64,000 nucleotides of DNA, taken from Delphinapterus leucas. Taxonomy: Eukaryota > Chordata > Mammalia > Artiodactyla > Monodontidae. This document shows, piece by piece, positions 13,648 to 25,792 of this stretch; position 1 is the first letter of the stretch, and every line of letters begins with the position of its first letter. The stretch covers positions 15,961,133 through 16,025,132 of the forward strand of contig NW_022098072.1 in assembly GCF_002288925.2 (NCBI RefSeq), read 5' to 3'. The position numbers were made by a program, and so were the translations under genes. The notes beneath the pieces were generated by a model. The model ran no database searches, was not told where the DNA came from, and was given only the letters and a program-made list of their open reading frames with translations.

Positions 13648-13686
<39 letters not shown>
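13648..13686. repeat. (TG)n microsatellite
   Basis: About 19 uninterrupted TG dinucleotides. Alternating purine-pyrimidine DNA of this length can adopt Z-form, and its length is probably variable between individuals. Confidence 0.98.
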
Positions 13687-13687
<1 letters not shown>

Positions 13688-13930
13688 CTTTGTGCTAGGT
13701 CTGAAATATTCTCCTTAACATGGTCTGTTTGGTAATGTTGAATATTCCACCCAAGTTGTATCCCAGAGTCTCACTCTTGATTTCAAAGTTTTCCTAACAT
13801 GAACAATCTGTCTCATTTCCACTCTCAATGGTCACCTAGCATAGTTATTCATCTTACGATAATCATAGATAAAAAACCTTTTGAAAATTTTCTTAAACTT
13901 TTTATACACTATAACGTGGTTACACAATAC

Positions 13931-14053
13931 TTTTTTTTTTTTGGCCACCCCGCACAGCTTGCTGGATCTTAATTCCCCAACCAGGGACTGAACCCACGGC
14001 CTCTGGCAGTGAACGCACAGAGTCCTAACAACTGGACTGCCAGGGAATTCCCT
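13931..14053 (-). mobile_element. Older CHR-1-like SINE (reverse)
   Basis: Poly-T is followed by GGCCACCCCGCACAGCTTGC and the unit ends in CTGCCAGGGAATTCCCTG. This is a different and shorter subfamily from the other SINEs here. The flanks GTTACACAATAC (ending 13930) and GTTACATAATAC (14057-14068) are a one-mismatch target duplication. Confidence 0.88.
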
Positions 14054-14130
14054 GTTGTTACATAATACTATTTTGGTTAGTGAAGTAGTACAGGCTGAGT
14101 GAATTTTGCAGAGAAAAACCTAATGTATCT

Positions 14131-14215
14131 CTTTTCTTTCTTCCTTCCTTCCTTCCTTCCTCCCTCCCTCCCTTCCTTCCTCTCTCCCTTCTTTCCTTCC
14201 TCCCTTCGTTTTTTT
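14131..14215. repeat. Polypyrimidine (TTCC/TCCC)n tract
   Basis: About 85 bases of almost pure C/T on the plus strand, built from TTCC and TCCC units. The minus-strand frames here read as Arg/Lys/Glu/Gly repeats and are not proteins. Such tracts can form triplex (H-DNA) structures. Confidence 0.97.
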
Positions 14216-14315
14216 GAATGTAAAAGAGATAATCATAGAAATGCCCACACTGGAATTCCATGATTTGGGGAAAATTACTAAAGTGGTTCCACATGGATTT
14301 AAAATATATCTTTCT

Positions 14316-14509
14316 GGCTTCCCTGGTGGCGCAGTTGTTGAGAGTCCGCCTGCCGATGCAGGGGACACGGGTTTGTGCCCCGGTCTGGGAGGATCCCACA
14401 TGCCGTGGAGCGGCTGGGCCCGTGAGCCATGGCCGCTGAGACTGCGTGTCCGGAGCCTGTGCTCCACAACGGGAGAGGCCAAAACAGTGAGAGGCCCGCG
14501 TAAAGCAAA

Positions 14510-14530
<21 letters not shown>
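14316..14530 (+). mobile_element. CHR-type SINE with long A/(TA) tail
   Basis: Complete unit from GGCTTCCCTGGTGGCGCAG to GCCCGCGTAAAGC, then about 23 A running into (TA)n. A perfect 11-bp target duplication ATATATCTTTC lies at 14304-14314 and 14539-14549; the (TA)n probably grew from the duplicated target. Confidence 0.95.
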
Positions 14531-14543
<13 letters not shown>

Positions 14544-14559
14544 TCTTTCAGTGTTTACA

Positions 14560-15754
14560 TTTTTAAAATGTGATTTGAGAAATACCACCAGGCCCCTGGA
14601 TGAAGTTCATATTTGTGTCGGTGTGTGTATAGAACAATTATGAAGATACTTTCCTTACTATCAAGAGCTAAGACTTGGGCTACATATAAGTGTTCTTTAA
14701 TAGAGACAGTCTTTTCCTCTTTTGTATGAAATACTTCTACCACAGTACATAATACTTCCCCCTTCAATTTACCATTATTGCTTTCACCTTATCAATTTAA
14801 CTTTACCACTTTGAAGTATATACCACTTCAAATTTACCAGCTGGAAAAGGCAAAATAACTAACAATTCAGTTTCTTTTTAAGTCAAGGCTGTAGATGCTT
14901 TCAAATAATTGTGTAGTTTTTTTTGATATATGGTTATTTATGGTTATTTAATTATTATGTACATATAGCCACTTATGCACAGAGCAGATATTTATACAGA
15001 AATTGTATTTTATGCATCGAAAGGTCATCACCAATGTATTACTCTAGTGAAAATTAATAGAATTTAGTAAACCTCATCTTAAAATGCTGAAAACTTGTTC
15101 CCAGATGCATGATGAGAAAAAGCATTTTTATTTTCACTTTAACATTTTCTCAATTATTTCTTTGTAACCTTTAGCCTCTTCCATTAATTCAGCAAGTTTA
15201 AGAGTAAACAATTATCACTGAATTAAATTAATGTGATAAACATTCATTAGAAGCTTACTGACAGAATCCCTATGCAATGCCAGAGTTGTATTTTTTCATC
15301 TTTGATAATTCCTATTATCTATTAAACTAAGAATTAATTTATAACCAATCTTACAATGTTTAACACAATCTATATAATTTAAATTTTCTGAAAGTCTTGA
15401 AATAAATGTGAGCCATAAGTTCAAATGAAATTGCTTTATTAAATAACATTTGATATATGTCAATTCAATATATTTCACATTCAAGAAGATTAAAACGTGT
15501 GGATTTTTTTAAGTTGCTGACATTTCAAATAAATATTAAAAAGCATGGAAGCTTTATAAAAATTTTTCTATGCTGATTCTTCTAGGAGGAAGATATTGTT
15601 GCCTTACTCTGGTTTAACTACTACAGTAGAATCCAAATCCCACATTCTGGCTTCAGTCAGCTTTGCCAACTTGATCACCTGTCACTATTCCATATTCCAC
15701 TTTATGCTTCATCCACACTAAATCCATAGTCATCTAAATATACTTTATTTATGT
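14560..15754. other. Unassigned sequence
   Basis: AT-rich DNA with no recognisable gene or repeat. The short frames (60-70 aa) have no family resemblance. A small duplication TGGTTATTTA occurs near 14930-14950. Confidence 0.5.
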
Positions 15755-16085
15755 CTCTCTATTGCACATGCTATCCTTTCTTCCTGGAAACTTTTACTCT
15801 CTTCCCTCCTTTATTACCTGTCAAGTTTCTATTTTTTTTCAAGGCCTGGGTCAACTGTTCCTTCCTGTATGCACCTCATCCATCCTGACAGAGTAACAGA
15901 ATCATTTATTACTCTGGTACTTTGTATACATCTCTATCATACCCCTTCTCACAAATTTCGACTTTGTCATATGTAAAACTACTATTCCCAAGTAGACTGT
16001 GAGCTTCATGAGAGCAGTGACTGTAATTTAAGCATAGTTATATCATTATCACTTGACAAGGTGCCAGACAGATTATTGTCTTTTC
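15755..16085 (+). mobile_element. L2 LINE 3' end
   Basis: Diverged but ordered matches to the L2 3' region: TTCTTCCTGGAAAC, CAAGGCCTGGGTCAACTGTTCC, TACTCTGGTACTTTGTATAC, then AGACTGTGAGCTTCATGAGAGCAGTGACTG and GGTGCCAGACAG (only key blocks quoted). This is an ancient, mammal-wide element and is not functional as a LINE. Confidence 0.75.
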
Positions 16086-16237
16086 TCTGTCACCAATATC
16101 ACTCAGTCCAGGTGAGCCAAGACTGCACATTGTAAGACCTCTGAAGCCCCAAGCCTCATTACTTGATATTAAAGCCTCCAGGACAGATAAACATCAGGTG
16201 GCATTTTTTAGGACTCCCATTCTCTACTCTACTTAAC

Positions 16238-16335
16238 ATTAGTTTTAACTGGAAAACTTTGAAAAATGTACTAATGCTCAGGCTTTACCCAGACCAATAA
16301 AATACTATCTGAGGAGTCCAGCCCTAGCGAAAATT
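16238..16335. mobile_element. Possible MER5-like DNA transposon remnant
   Basis: The stretch AATGCTCAGGCTTTACCCAG followed by ACCAATAAAATACTATCTGAGG resembles the central part of MER5-type hAT remnants (the 'ctcaggccccaccccagacctactgaatcagaatct' region). The match is short and diverged, so this is tentative. Confidence 0.35.
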
Positions 16336-16952
16336 AACATCTTGGGCAGGGCTCATGGACACCACATTGCTGTACCACATAAAATCATACATATGCAGAC
16401 ATATTTGCCTCTGGGAGCTGATCTATATTGGTTTGGCTGTGTGGGGCTTGTCAGGGAGGAAAAACTTTTCCTCTACCATTTAGGTTCGGGGCTTCTGAAT
16501 TACAATTATAAAAGTTAAATTAACTAAAGTTAAAAGGTTTACTTGTATGATATGAAAGCTAACAAAAGGAAGTAGCTAGCTCACTAAACATTTAAAGTTT
16601 GAGACATACCGTTAACTTAGTAAGAGAACAGGAGTGGGGAGAAAAGGTTTCTGTGAGAAAAAACAAATAGGTCTCTTTAGGAAAGATGGTGAGGTACCAA
16701 GTGGGTACCCACAGGAGGAAATCTCAGACTAAAGGAAATGAAGCCTATGCTAAATGAGATGAGACAGCACACTGCTTCCCAGGCCAAATAAGAGCTGGCG
16801 CCTAAACATTTGCGCTTGTGTTCAAAGTCTACCAGTGCCTAACAATATCTCTACAAGACAAGAAAGTCAAAACATCTGAAATTGTGTTATAGAGATCATA
16901 CCATTTAAATCCACTATACCTCTCATTTCTGTTTGCTTAACTGCTGTTCAAA
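16336..16952. other. Unassigned sequence
   Basis: No gene or confident repeat. Slightly less AT-rich than average and without long open frames. Confidence 0.45.
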
Positions 16953-16964
16953 AATGTCAACTTT

Positions 16965-17317
16965 GGGACTTCCCTGGTGGTCCAGTGGTATAGAATCTGT
17001 CTTCCAATGCAAGGGACACGGGTTTAATCCCTGGTCGGGGAATTAAGATTCCCCCATGCCACAGGGCAACTAAGCCCACGCGCCACAACTTTTGAACTCA
17101 TGCGCCTCAACGAAAGAGCCTGCATGCCACAAATTACAGAGCCCACTCTCCCTGGAGCCTGCACACCACAACTAGAGAGAGAAAACCCGCACGCCACAAC
17201 TAGAGAGAAGCCTGAGCCACAACATCCCACATGCCTCAGCGAAGATCCCGTGTGCTGCAACTGAGACCCGACACAGCCATAAATAAATAAATAATTAAAT
17301 AAAATATTTTTTTAAAC
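16965..17317 (+). mobile_element. Long CHR-type SINE with extended body
   Basis: It starts GGGACTTCCCTGGTGGTCCAG and carries the repeated 'GCCACAACTAGAGAGA' style body before an (AAAT)n tail (CATAAATAAATAAATAA). It is about 350 bp, longer than the common copies. A perfect 12-bp target duplication AATGTCAACTTT flanks it at 16953-16964 and 17318-17329. Confidence 0.95.
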
Positions 17318-17329
17318 AATGTCAACTTT

Positions 17330-17740
17330 CCCAGGCCATTTATCCTCAGGAAGTTATTCTCCCCCAAATGCTCTGCATACTTTGGGACCATGACACAAGT
17401 CATTCTGATTTTCCAAATCCTCCTCGTTCATTGATTTCATGAAAGAATTGATTTAAGCCTGAATCTGTAACTGGATTGACTTTGTGATATGTCTGCAAAC
17501 TTAATAAGAGCAGAGAACTTGTTTGGTTTACTTACAGTTTTAATCAGATCATGTAAAGGCATTTCCTTACTCTTAATAAGGAAGTCTTGAATTAATGAGG
17601 CCATGTTAACAACAAAGTAGTTTTTTAGATGTGTAAATATTCACAAAATAGGATACTAATTGTGATCATTAGAATAAGAATACCAGAACATAAAAATCCA
17701 AAATAAGCTTTGTTCCCTTTCAGTAATGCTTTCTTCTATT
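17330..17740. other. Unassigned sequence
   Basis: Nothing recognisable between the long SINE and the MIR. Confidence 0.45.
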
Positions 17741-17916
17741 TGTGAGACCTTGGGAAATAATTTATTCTCTTACTGTGTCAACGTCCTTATCTATAAAATA
17801 AGGAATAAAACTGTACCTATCATTCACGGTTGTTGTGAGGATTAAATATGTTACTGAATGTAAAGCACATGTGATAATGTCAGCATATAATACTCAATAA
17901 ATGTTTGCTATTATTA
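17741..17916 (+). mobile_element. MIR SINE
   Basis: Nearly full core of a MIR in the plus direction: TGTGAGACCTTGGG, CCTTATCTATAAAATAAGGA, GGTTGTTGTGAGGATTAAAT and CTCAATAAATGTTTGCTATT in order. It is ancient and is the best-preserved MIR in the window. Confidence 0.88.
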
Positions 17917-20900
17917 CTGTATAAAATGTCATTTTTTAAGGCATCTACTTCAAAGTTTCTTTAGCAATTTTCTGCTTTTCATTGTGGAATTCTACACACT
18001 GTATTGAAATACTCTATTTAAGACACTCTTTGGTCTAAGGTAGTAAGATGTTTCCATACTTAAAATTAAGCCAAAGTATATAATTTAATTCAGAACAATA
18101 TGATAATATACGAATTAAAATAACAGGACCAGAAAAAGCTCCTTTTATTTTATCCCAGGCCACTGTTTTGGCTACATGGTATCAATGAAATTAGTCAATA
18201 AAAGCTCAGAAATTCTGTCTAATCCCTTACTTTAATCCATTTTCCAAAAGGTGAACACTAGAAGAAAATGAAATTTAAAGTAAAAATTTGGAAATAGTTT
18301 TACATAAATAGAAAAGTCAGGATCTAGGGTATCTACATTTTCCACAGGAGTCTAGAGTAAAAATATCTGTCATGTTGTCAGAAAATTTGTCAGGCTTTCT
18401 GGCTTAAAACTAATAAACACTACATAAATAGTTTTCAGTATTCAATCCACCATAGCACATACTCTTGGAGAATGCTAAGGATATCCTCTAGCTAGAAAGA
18501 ACCACTGGTTTACATGTCCTGAATAAAATTCCCATCCGACTTCTCCACCCACATTGTCATTTTAGTCTTTGATCCTTGATGATTATAGGTTAGTAGAATA
18601 GGAAAACAGTTTGTCTTTCTTTAGAAGGACTCTTCGGCTCTTATTGTGTGGATAAACAGCAAATGATAATTTAAAATAAGATAGAGTAATCTATTATTAA
18701 GAGTCATTAAGCATAATAATAATTGCACATAGGATCTTCCAAATTTATACTGGAATAAGAAATCCTAGGACTTCTTTGCATTTCGTTTACACAATTCTTA
18801 GAGAGAAAGAGAGACTGAATCCCTTTCTATAGTCAAACTGGTTTCTATGGATGATTACAGAGCTGAAACTGTCACTGATTTCTGCTTTCCTCAGCAATGC
18901 AAAATAGAGGTTCGCAAAGCACTTGGTACCTCTCAACTTATCATTTAGTATGAGATTTAAAGCTGTCACTGATGTCACATTATTAGGGTATAAGGCTTGA
19001 TGCCATGTTGACACCAAACTCCATTTAAACGCTTCCAAAAATATGCAGGGTGTCTTGTTCTGACTTTTACAACCTTCGATACAATCATCTTGGACGTCAA
19101 ACAGAAATCAGTGATTATAGTAAGCTCCTTAATGCTACAGAATCAGGGCAAAGACATTTGCATTCTGATTCTTTGACCCAGAAAATGTGCAAGGTAATAG
19201 TAATGAGATGAGTTGGGCATATGGAAATGCTCTAAGTGAGAAATGATGAGAGTCTGGACTTAAGTTGGAAAAAGTGCATACATCAGTGAAATAAATAATT
19301 AAAAAGTGGATTGGATCAGGAGACCTATTTGTGATCGGGGATGGAAAGGAGAAATAAAGGGCAGCTAAAAAACCTCTTGTTTTAGACTGGGTACATGGAC
19401 ATGCTATTAATCTTCATATACTGGTGGGTAGAGTTTTCAGAAGAAAAGCCTAGAATCACTGCACCAATTCAAGAAGGTCTGGGACAGTTGCTTTGAGCCA
19501 GTTCCACCCTATACATTATGAGCAACTGTGGTTTCTCTCAACCTCAATTTGCTTTGCCGCCTTCTTCTCTGGCCCTGAGGCATATAATTTGAACCAGACT
19601 TTTCTTTAATTAGAATGGTAAGACCAGAAATTTTATTTACAAATTTGGCTCAAGGCTTTCAAGTCCAGGAAAAAGTGCAATCCGACCTAGGTTACTAATA
19701 TACTTCATTGTAGTTTTAACATCCAGGTCTCTATTTTATTGTGAAGTAAGAACAAAACAAAACAAAACAAAAGCATCCAATGTCATTATTTGAGAGTCAG
19801 AGTGCTGGCGATGAACAAGGATGGAGTTTCAGAACTATCTATGGTGAAGAACCAGTTACTTATTTTGAAAAACTATATAATGTGGGCAAACTAATACTTA
19901 CACAAAATAAAATAAAAAGTGAATCATTAAAAAATTAGATTAAAATGCAAACTATCAATTCTATATTACATTTAATTTTGACATAAAATTACTCTGCCAA
20001 TTTGCTATAAAAGTTTCTAAATGCTTTCGATTACTACCTTTATGTTATGGTGCACAGTGGCAAAGAGTTCACAGACTTCTGGTCTGCCAAGAGGTTTCAA
20101 ACCAACTCTGAGGTTGAATCCAGAAGGAAACAGTCAGATAAGCACTACTGAAGAATGAAAGAGATGTGCTTGGGGGAAGGACATGAAATGTGCAATAGCC
20201 CTGAATCACAGCTGAGATAAGAAAATAAAACTGTGAGTGTTTTACTAGTCAGACCTCACAATCTAGGAGGGAAAAGTTGATAAGGCTGGAGTTAAGCGTG
20301 TGTCTATTTTTGACTGGGTGGTAAGAAAGGTATGCGGGAGAATAGGAGTAGGAGAGGTTGACAGACAGGAGTGGGATTTCTGAATCTAAGATTAGAAGTT
20401 TGAATTTCCTGTCATACTTTTAGATCTCCATTACAGAAAATTTTTAGAATGATACTATTTGGAGTCTCCTAAAATATCAACTTGCATTCTTACATAAATG
20501 ATCACCTGTTCCTCTTTTCAGCTTATAATTCTTCCTTTGTGGCTACAAAGTTGTCCAACAGGAATATGTTCTCAGTCCTCCACTCAAAGGGTAGATCCTT
20601 TCTCAGATGCAAATATTTACAAAAGTAATCTCAGAGTGAAGCAGATTAGTTTTATTTCTAGATGACACTTCATGGAGGAAAGATGACCTGATATAAGTTT
20701 ATTGACTGCCACTCATTAATCTACTATTCAAAATGTTAAAGCTAAGAAGTTTTTGACATTTCCACCCCCATTTGGGGAAAGCTGTCTTCAGTATTTTTTC
20801 AAATGACAAGTAAAATTTGATATTGAATTGCAAGGAATTTGAATTTTTGACAGATTTAATGATTTTGACAGCACCTAATTCAAATGGAGTTTCACAGATC

Positions 20901-21350
20901 TCTGGGGACCACAAAATAAAGAAACCTAAATTATTCCAGTGATGGAAAAAGATCTCAAAATAGAATAAGTGACATTTACCTGACTTGTCAACCTTTGAAC
21001 CTTACCCATGATCACTGAAGGCCTCTCATAGAAGTTTCTCTTCTCAAGCCATTACTACCCATAGGAACCCCCTTTGAGAAAGTGTCGTCTATCAAAATTG
21101 ACAGCTCAAGGGGCAGTACATATAATGTAGATATTTTAAACTAGTGATTCCAAGAATTCACAGGAAACTCTGTAGAGAAACTGATAAACTTAGCTGAATG
21201 TTTAAAATAAAAAAACACTGACAACAAATTTAATCCCAAAATTCTGACGTGGTCTTATTTTATGTAACCATGTATACAGATCATATATACCCATAGTGAA
21301 GAGAATGCACATATAAGAAAAATAGAATTTTCTAGATTTAGATATAAAAA
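17917..21350. other. Long unassigned stretch
   Basis: No gene or young repeat in over 3 kb. Near 20170-20410 the phrases CAATAGCCCTGAATCACAG and GATAAGGCTGGAGTTAAGC recall the same ancient repeat type seen at 11160-11400. An (AAAAC)n run lies at 19746-19770. An octamer ATTTGCAT occurs at 19156-19163, which means little on its own. The longest frames (71-83 aa) are unremarkable. Confidence 0.5.
19746..19770. repeat. (AAAAC)n microsatellite
   Basis: About five AAAAC-type units, GAACAAAACAAAACAAAAC. Confidence 0.9.
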
Positions 21351-21362
21351 TCAAGTACTAGG

Positions 21363-21580
21363 GGCTTCCCTGGTGGCGCAGTGGTTGAGCATCCGCCTGC
21401 CGATGCAGGGGACACGGGTTCGTGCCCCAGTTCGGGAAGATCCCACATGCCGCGGAGCAGCTGGGCCCGTGAGCCATGGCCGCTGAGCCTGCGCCTCCGG
21501 AGCCTGTGCTCCGCAACGGGAGAGGCCACAACAGTGACAGGCCTGCGTACCGAAAGAGAGGAAAAAAAAAATAAAAAAAG
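21363..21580 (+). mobile_element. CHR-type SINE
   Basis: Full unit from GGCTTCCCTGGTGGCGCAG to CTGCGTACCG, with a tail interrupted by GAAAGAGAGG before the A-run. No clear target duplication is seen, probably because the tail has decayed. Three frames of 87-100 aa over it are SINE translations. Confidence 0.93.
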
Positions 21581-21599
21581 GTGTTTTAGTAGCACTTTC

Positions 21600-23443
21600 A
21601 TAAACAAATGGCAAATTGCTGAATGTATATTTTATATTCTAAGTAATGTGTTCTTTCCGAATATGAGACTGAGAATTATCTAAGCCTCTCCTTGAGATTT
21701 TTAGGTGAGATATTGAGTTTTATGAGTTTCTGAATAATTGGTTCTTAAGTGCTTTGTAGCAGAAATGACACCAGTCTGGAAGTCAAACGTGAATATTTCG
21801 TAAGTAGAGATGAAAACAAGTGGCATCCATTTTGCCACACAGAAATCATTCTAAAATCTTTGGAAAGATTGAGGGAGAAGGAATTGGTATTATTTTTGAA
21901 CTAATACTTTTCTGGGAGTTGGAGAAGTAAACATCAGGGGAACTCTATGAAGATTTTGTTCTAAATTCCATTACCATGAGTTGTATACAATTCTATGTCA
22001 AATGGAGACCAGTATAAACTTGTGAACTATGTATCTTGCTTAGTAAGAATTCTAAAAAGCAAACACAGAAATGCACATACACACGCACTCATATATGAAC
22101 ATTTTTCCATATAATTAACAAAACATACTTTTAAAACCAAGAACATAGAAAGAATATAATTTCAAATCAAAACATGTATCACTCAGTATACAAATCTGTT
22201 TGACTCCTAAGTTAGGACAGCGAGGTCAGAGAGAGTACTTCCCTAAGACAATTCCATTACAACAATTTATCTACATGTCCTCATCTCTGAAGATTAGATA
22301 GGGTCTGGGGAGTGAAGGACATCTGGCATTTGGCTTTATGAAGAAGTTCCTACAGTGACCTTATTTTTCTCATTTTGACAAGAGTTCAGTGAAGCATTAT
22401 TGCTACTAGCAAGCAGCATCTGATTGCTGAAATAGACTACCAAGAAAATACGGTTTATAAATTGCTGACTTAAATAAACCAATAGGCCCTGAAAAGCAAA
22501 TCTGCAATAATATAAAATAAAATAAAACATATATTAGGAATAGAAGAACTGTAAATATATCAAAGTCAGTTCATTTTTCATAATTTAACAGAGCCGCTTC
22601 CATGTTCAGTCGTTGTTAAAATACATCAGATGGTTTTAGTCTTTTTAGGCCCATTACAATCACTCCTATACATAGAAATATACTGATATAATCTGGGAAA
22701 ATTCTATTTCCTTTGATGATAGGTTTTCCTTCCCTTAAAATATAATTTTTACAAAATGGTGCACAGTATTTTAGAAATAAAGGACAGCTTTCTTTGTGTG
22801 GTCTCTATAATATGGTCTGTCATATTAAGGAAAAGACTATTAGTAATATTAATAAATCATACTGAAATGGTGATGAACTAATAGAATGAGAATTAACACT
22901 GTGTCTGAAAAATATCTTAAATAGTAGGAGAATCAACCTCAATCAATCCACTTTCTCAGCTTAAAAATAGTATCCATCTCTCAATCTTTCATTTTCTTGT
23001 AATGTTAGAAAATAAGCATTTGGGATTTAATCATACACTGTACACTGGGTAAAATTCCTCATACAATGTCCCAATAAGAAAGATTTTGAATATGGAATAA
23101 CAAATAGAAAGAAAATGAATTAGTACTGAAAATTTAGAAAGAGACACTAAGATAATAACATGAGCTTTCAAATAGAAGAAAAAAATAAGTACAATTTAAA
23201 TATTTATTTAGTATTATTTGAGATTTTGCCATTTTAATACAATCTCATTTCATTTTCCTTTTAACATCCTAAGATTACATCTTCTACTGGTCACAAATTG
23301 TTGTGTTTCTTTAACTTACATCTACATAGTTTATTACTTACTTAAGAAATATTGTGATCAATGTCTGATATTAACACACATTATTTGCTAGATTATACCT
23401 AGGACAAAATCAATAGCTGGAAAGTAAAGCCAAAGAACATGAG
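21600..23443. other. Unassigned sequence
   Basis: AT-rich DNA with no gene or repeat that I can name. Short frames only. Confidence 0.5.
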
Positions 23444-23461
23444 ATAAGGATACAATCCACA

Positions 23462-23787
23462 GCTTCCCTGGTGGTGCAGTGGTTAAGAATCTGCCTGCCA
23501 ATACAAGGGACACGGGTTTGAGCCCTGGCCCAGGAACATCCCACATGCCGTGGAGCAACTAAGTGTGCCACAACTACTGAGCCTGAGCTCTAGAGCCCAC
23601 AAAGCACAACTACTGAGCCCACATGCCACAACTACTGAAGCCTGCACGCCTAGAGCCTGTGCTCCACAAGGAGAAGCAATGACAATGAGAAGCCTGAGCA
23701 CTGCAACGAAGAATAGCCCCGCTCACCGCAACTAGAGAAAGCCTATGTGCAGCAACAAAGACCCAAGGCAGCCATAAATAAATAAAT
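23462..23787 (+). mobile_element. Long CHR-type SINE with extended body
   Basis: It begins GCTTCCCTGGTGGTGCAG and has a ~325-bp body with repeated CACAACTACTGAGCC units and an (AAAT)n tail. A perfect 16-bp target duplication ATAAGGATACAATCCA lies at 23444-23459 and 23786-23801. It is more diverged from the common form than the short copies, so it belongs to the longer subfamily also seen at 16965. Confidence 0.95.
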
Positions 23788-23801
23788 AAGGATACAATCC
23801 A

Positions 23802-24999
23802 AGGCCTTCTTTTGTAAGATTTTTATAAAATACTCCAATTTAATTCTGAAAGATAATGAATTCTGCAGTCTTAAAAATCACATGATTTTATGGGTTGATA
23901 TAGATGTCTCATTAAATGAAAAATGTTGCTGTTTAACTCATTCCCCTTATACCTCTGATCAGATTAAATCTTCCACCTAGAATCCTAATGAAAATAATAC
24001 ATTCCTAATGAAAATAATGCATCCCTTTGCTTTCTTAATTTCTTCCCAACAAAATTTTTGTGAGTGTGAAGAAAATAGATCACTTTTTGACAGTATACTA
24101 AAATGAAAGCATTTTATGATGGATAGGAAACTTGAATTAATTTACAATATTAGTTAATTAAGTCTTCAGTTTCTCTCACCTGGCACAACCTAAAATTAAT
24201 TATCAATAGCAAATGGCAGAAACTGCTCTATTTTCAAAATAGGTTTTATATTATGACATTGTAGAATTGTTCATAAAGGTATCAATTATTCTACTTCATG
24301 TTATTTTTGGGAGTTTACACAAAAACCCAATGATTTTTGACTCTCTCGTTTTTCATAAATATTTATGTACAATATAATTTTCCTTGTAAACAGGATTTTT
24401 CCAGCCCAAAGGGAGGAAAAACAATCTGTGTCTTAATTTTATCTCACAGGTTTTGTTCAGCTTCAGTAGGTGTGTATATAAAAGAAGAGATTAGATAAAG
24501 GGGAATACCAGCAACCCCTGTTGCTAATGTAAATAATTTTAATTAGCATGATGATAATTTTGCAGCAATTCAGGTACATTCCACCCCCTTGCTCCTAGTA
24601 CACACTAGCTGCTAAATGGTTCCTGTCACTAATCCTTCAATATTTGTTTTGTCTAGATTTTGCTGCCCCCTGCAGAATAACAAAAAGCACTCATGAGTTT
24701 GGAGTCAACCTGTAACTTCAAGATGAAAGCACTCTCTTTCTTCTTGAGATTCTGGTATAAATAGATTTTACGTAGTAATTATAATATTACCACTGCTTGA
24801 CATATCTTGCATTACAAGTGACAATCTGAATTTTCCTTTTGAATATAAAATATAGAAATAAAAAGTATTCCTTTCAACAACTCCTCCTGTCTTCTTCACA
24901 TTGAAAAAATAGTGAATAATAATAATATTGAATTAATAATATATAATATTAACTAAAATTAGAAAATACACCATACTGAAATCAAAAGCATTTTGGTGC
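23802..24999. other. Non-repetitive sequence
   Basis: No gene. A 20-bp tandem pair TCCTAATGAAAATAATACAT / TCCTAATGAAAATAATGCAT lies at about 23984-24025. The part from about 24440 to 24720 is free of repeats, contains clustered TAATTA-like motifs and is treated as a candidate regulatory element among the findings. Confidence 0.45.
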
Positions 25000-25180
25000 A
25001 CTACTGTATAGCACAGGGAACTCTACTCAATATTTTGTAATAACCTAAACGGGAAAAGAATCTGAAAAAGAATAGATATATGTATATGTATAACTGAATC
25101 ACTTTCCTGTACACATGAGATGAACACAATATTGTAAATCAACTGTACTCCAATATAAAATAAAATTTTTTTAAAAAAAA
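25000..25180 (+). mobile_element. 5'-truncated L1, 3' UTR only
   Basis: Ordered L1 3' UTR landmarks: CTGTATAGCACAGGGAACTC, AACGGGAAAAGAATCTGAAA, CTGAATCACTTTCCTGTACA, CTGTACTCCAATATAAAATA, then A-rich tail. Same 3' UTR type as the element at 4950-5312. Confidence 0.9.
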
Positions 25181-25659
25181 GAATCTTTGTGCAAAGAGAT
25201 TACAGATTTTTATGTTATCATGACAGGATAATATTCTGAAACAACTGGAAATTTTAAGGAAGCTCTCCAATAGAAAAGCCTGACTGCATGTAAAGGTGCA
25301 TGCTTAGAAACTTGATTGTGGCCTGGTTTTATTATGACTGTTAACAATACTAGTCATATTTGAGTCCTGAAAAAGATATTTCAATGATCTAATTAAAAAT
25401 ATTTAGATTTTCACTGTGTTCTGAGAAAAGGGCAATATTTTGATTAAAAAAATAAAAGGTAAGAAGTATACTTTAAATACATTATTGAAAAAACATGAGA
25501 TGTTTTACTATGGGATAACATTTATTATTTTCTTTTTTATAAAATTAAAATTTAGATACAAAATTATAAAGGTTTTATGAAGATATTTGATATAACTGCT
25601 ATTTGCTAATTACAAAAGTTAGCATGACCTCTATTTAAATATAAAGCCAGAGTCTAATA

Positions 25660-25663
<4 letters not shown>
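25181..25663. other. Unassigned sequence
   Basis: No feature recognised between the two short L1 3' ends, apart from the microsatellite that follows. Confidence 0.45.
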
Positions 25664-25711
<48 letters not shown>

Positions 25712-25724
25712 CACACACACATAT
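25664..25724. repeat. (TA)n/(CA)n microsatellite
   Basis: Long alternating TA interrupted by a single TACA, then about five AC units. Likely length-variable and able to form cruciforms. Confidence 0.96.
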
Positions 25725-25792
25725 GAAGTTAATATGAACTATTTATAACTTCATATGAACTATTTGACTCTACTTTTTTAAAAATCTCCCAT

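Noticed and set aside
14120..14482. 120-176-aa frames with Arg/Glu/Gly/Lys repeats
   Set aside because: They are readings of a polypyrimidine microsatellite fused to a SINE.
19156..19163. Perfect octamer ATTTGCAT as a regulatory site
   Set aside because: An 8-mer is expected by chance about once in 64 kb of such AT-rich sequence, and no supporting context is visible.
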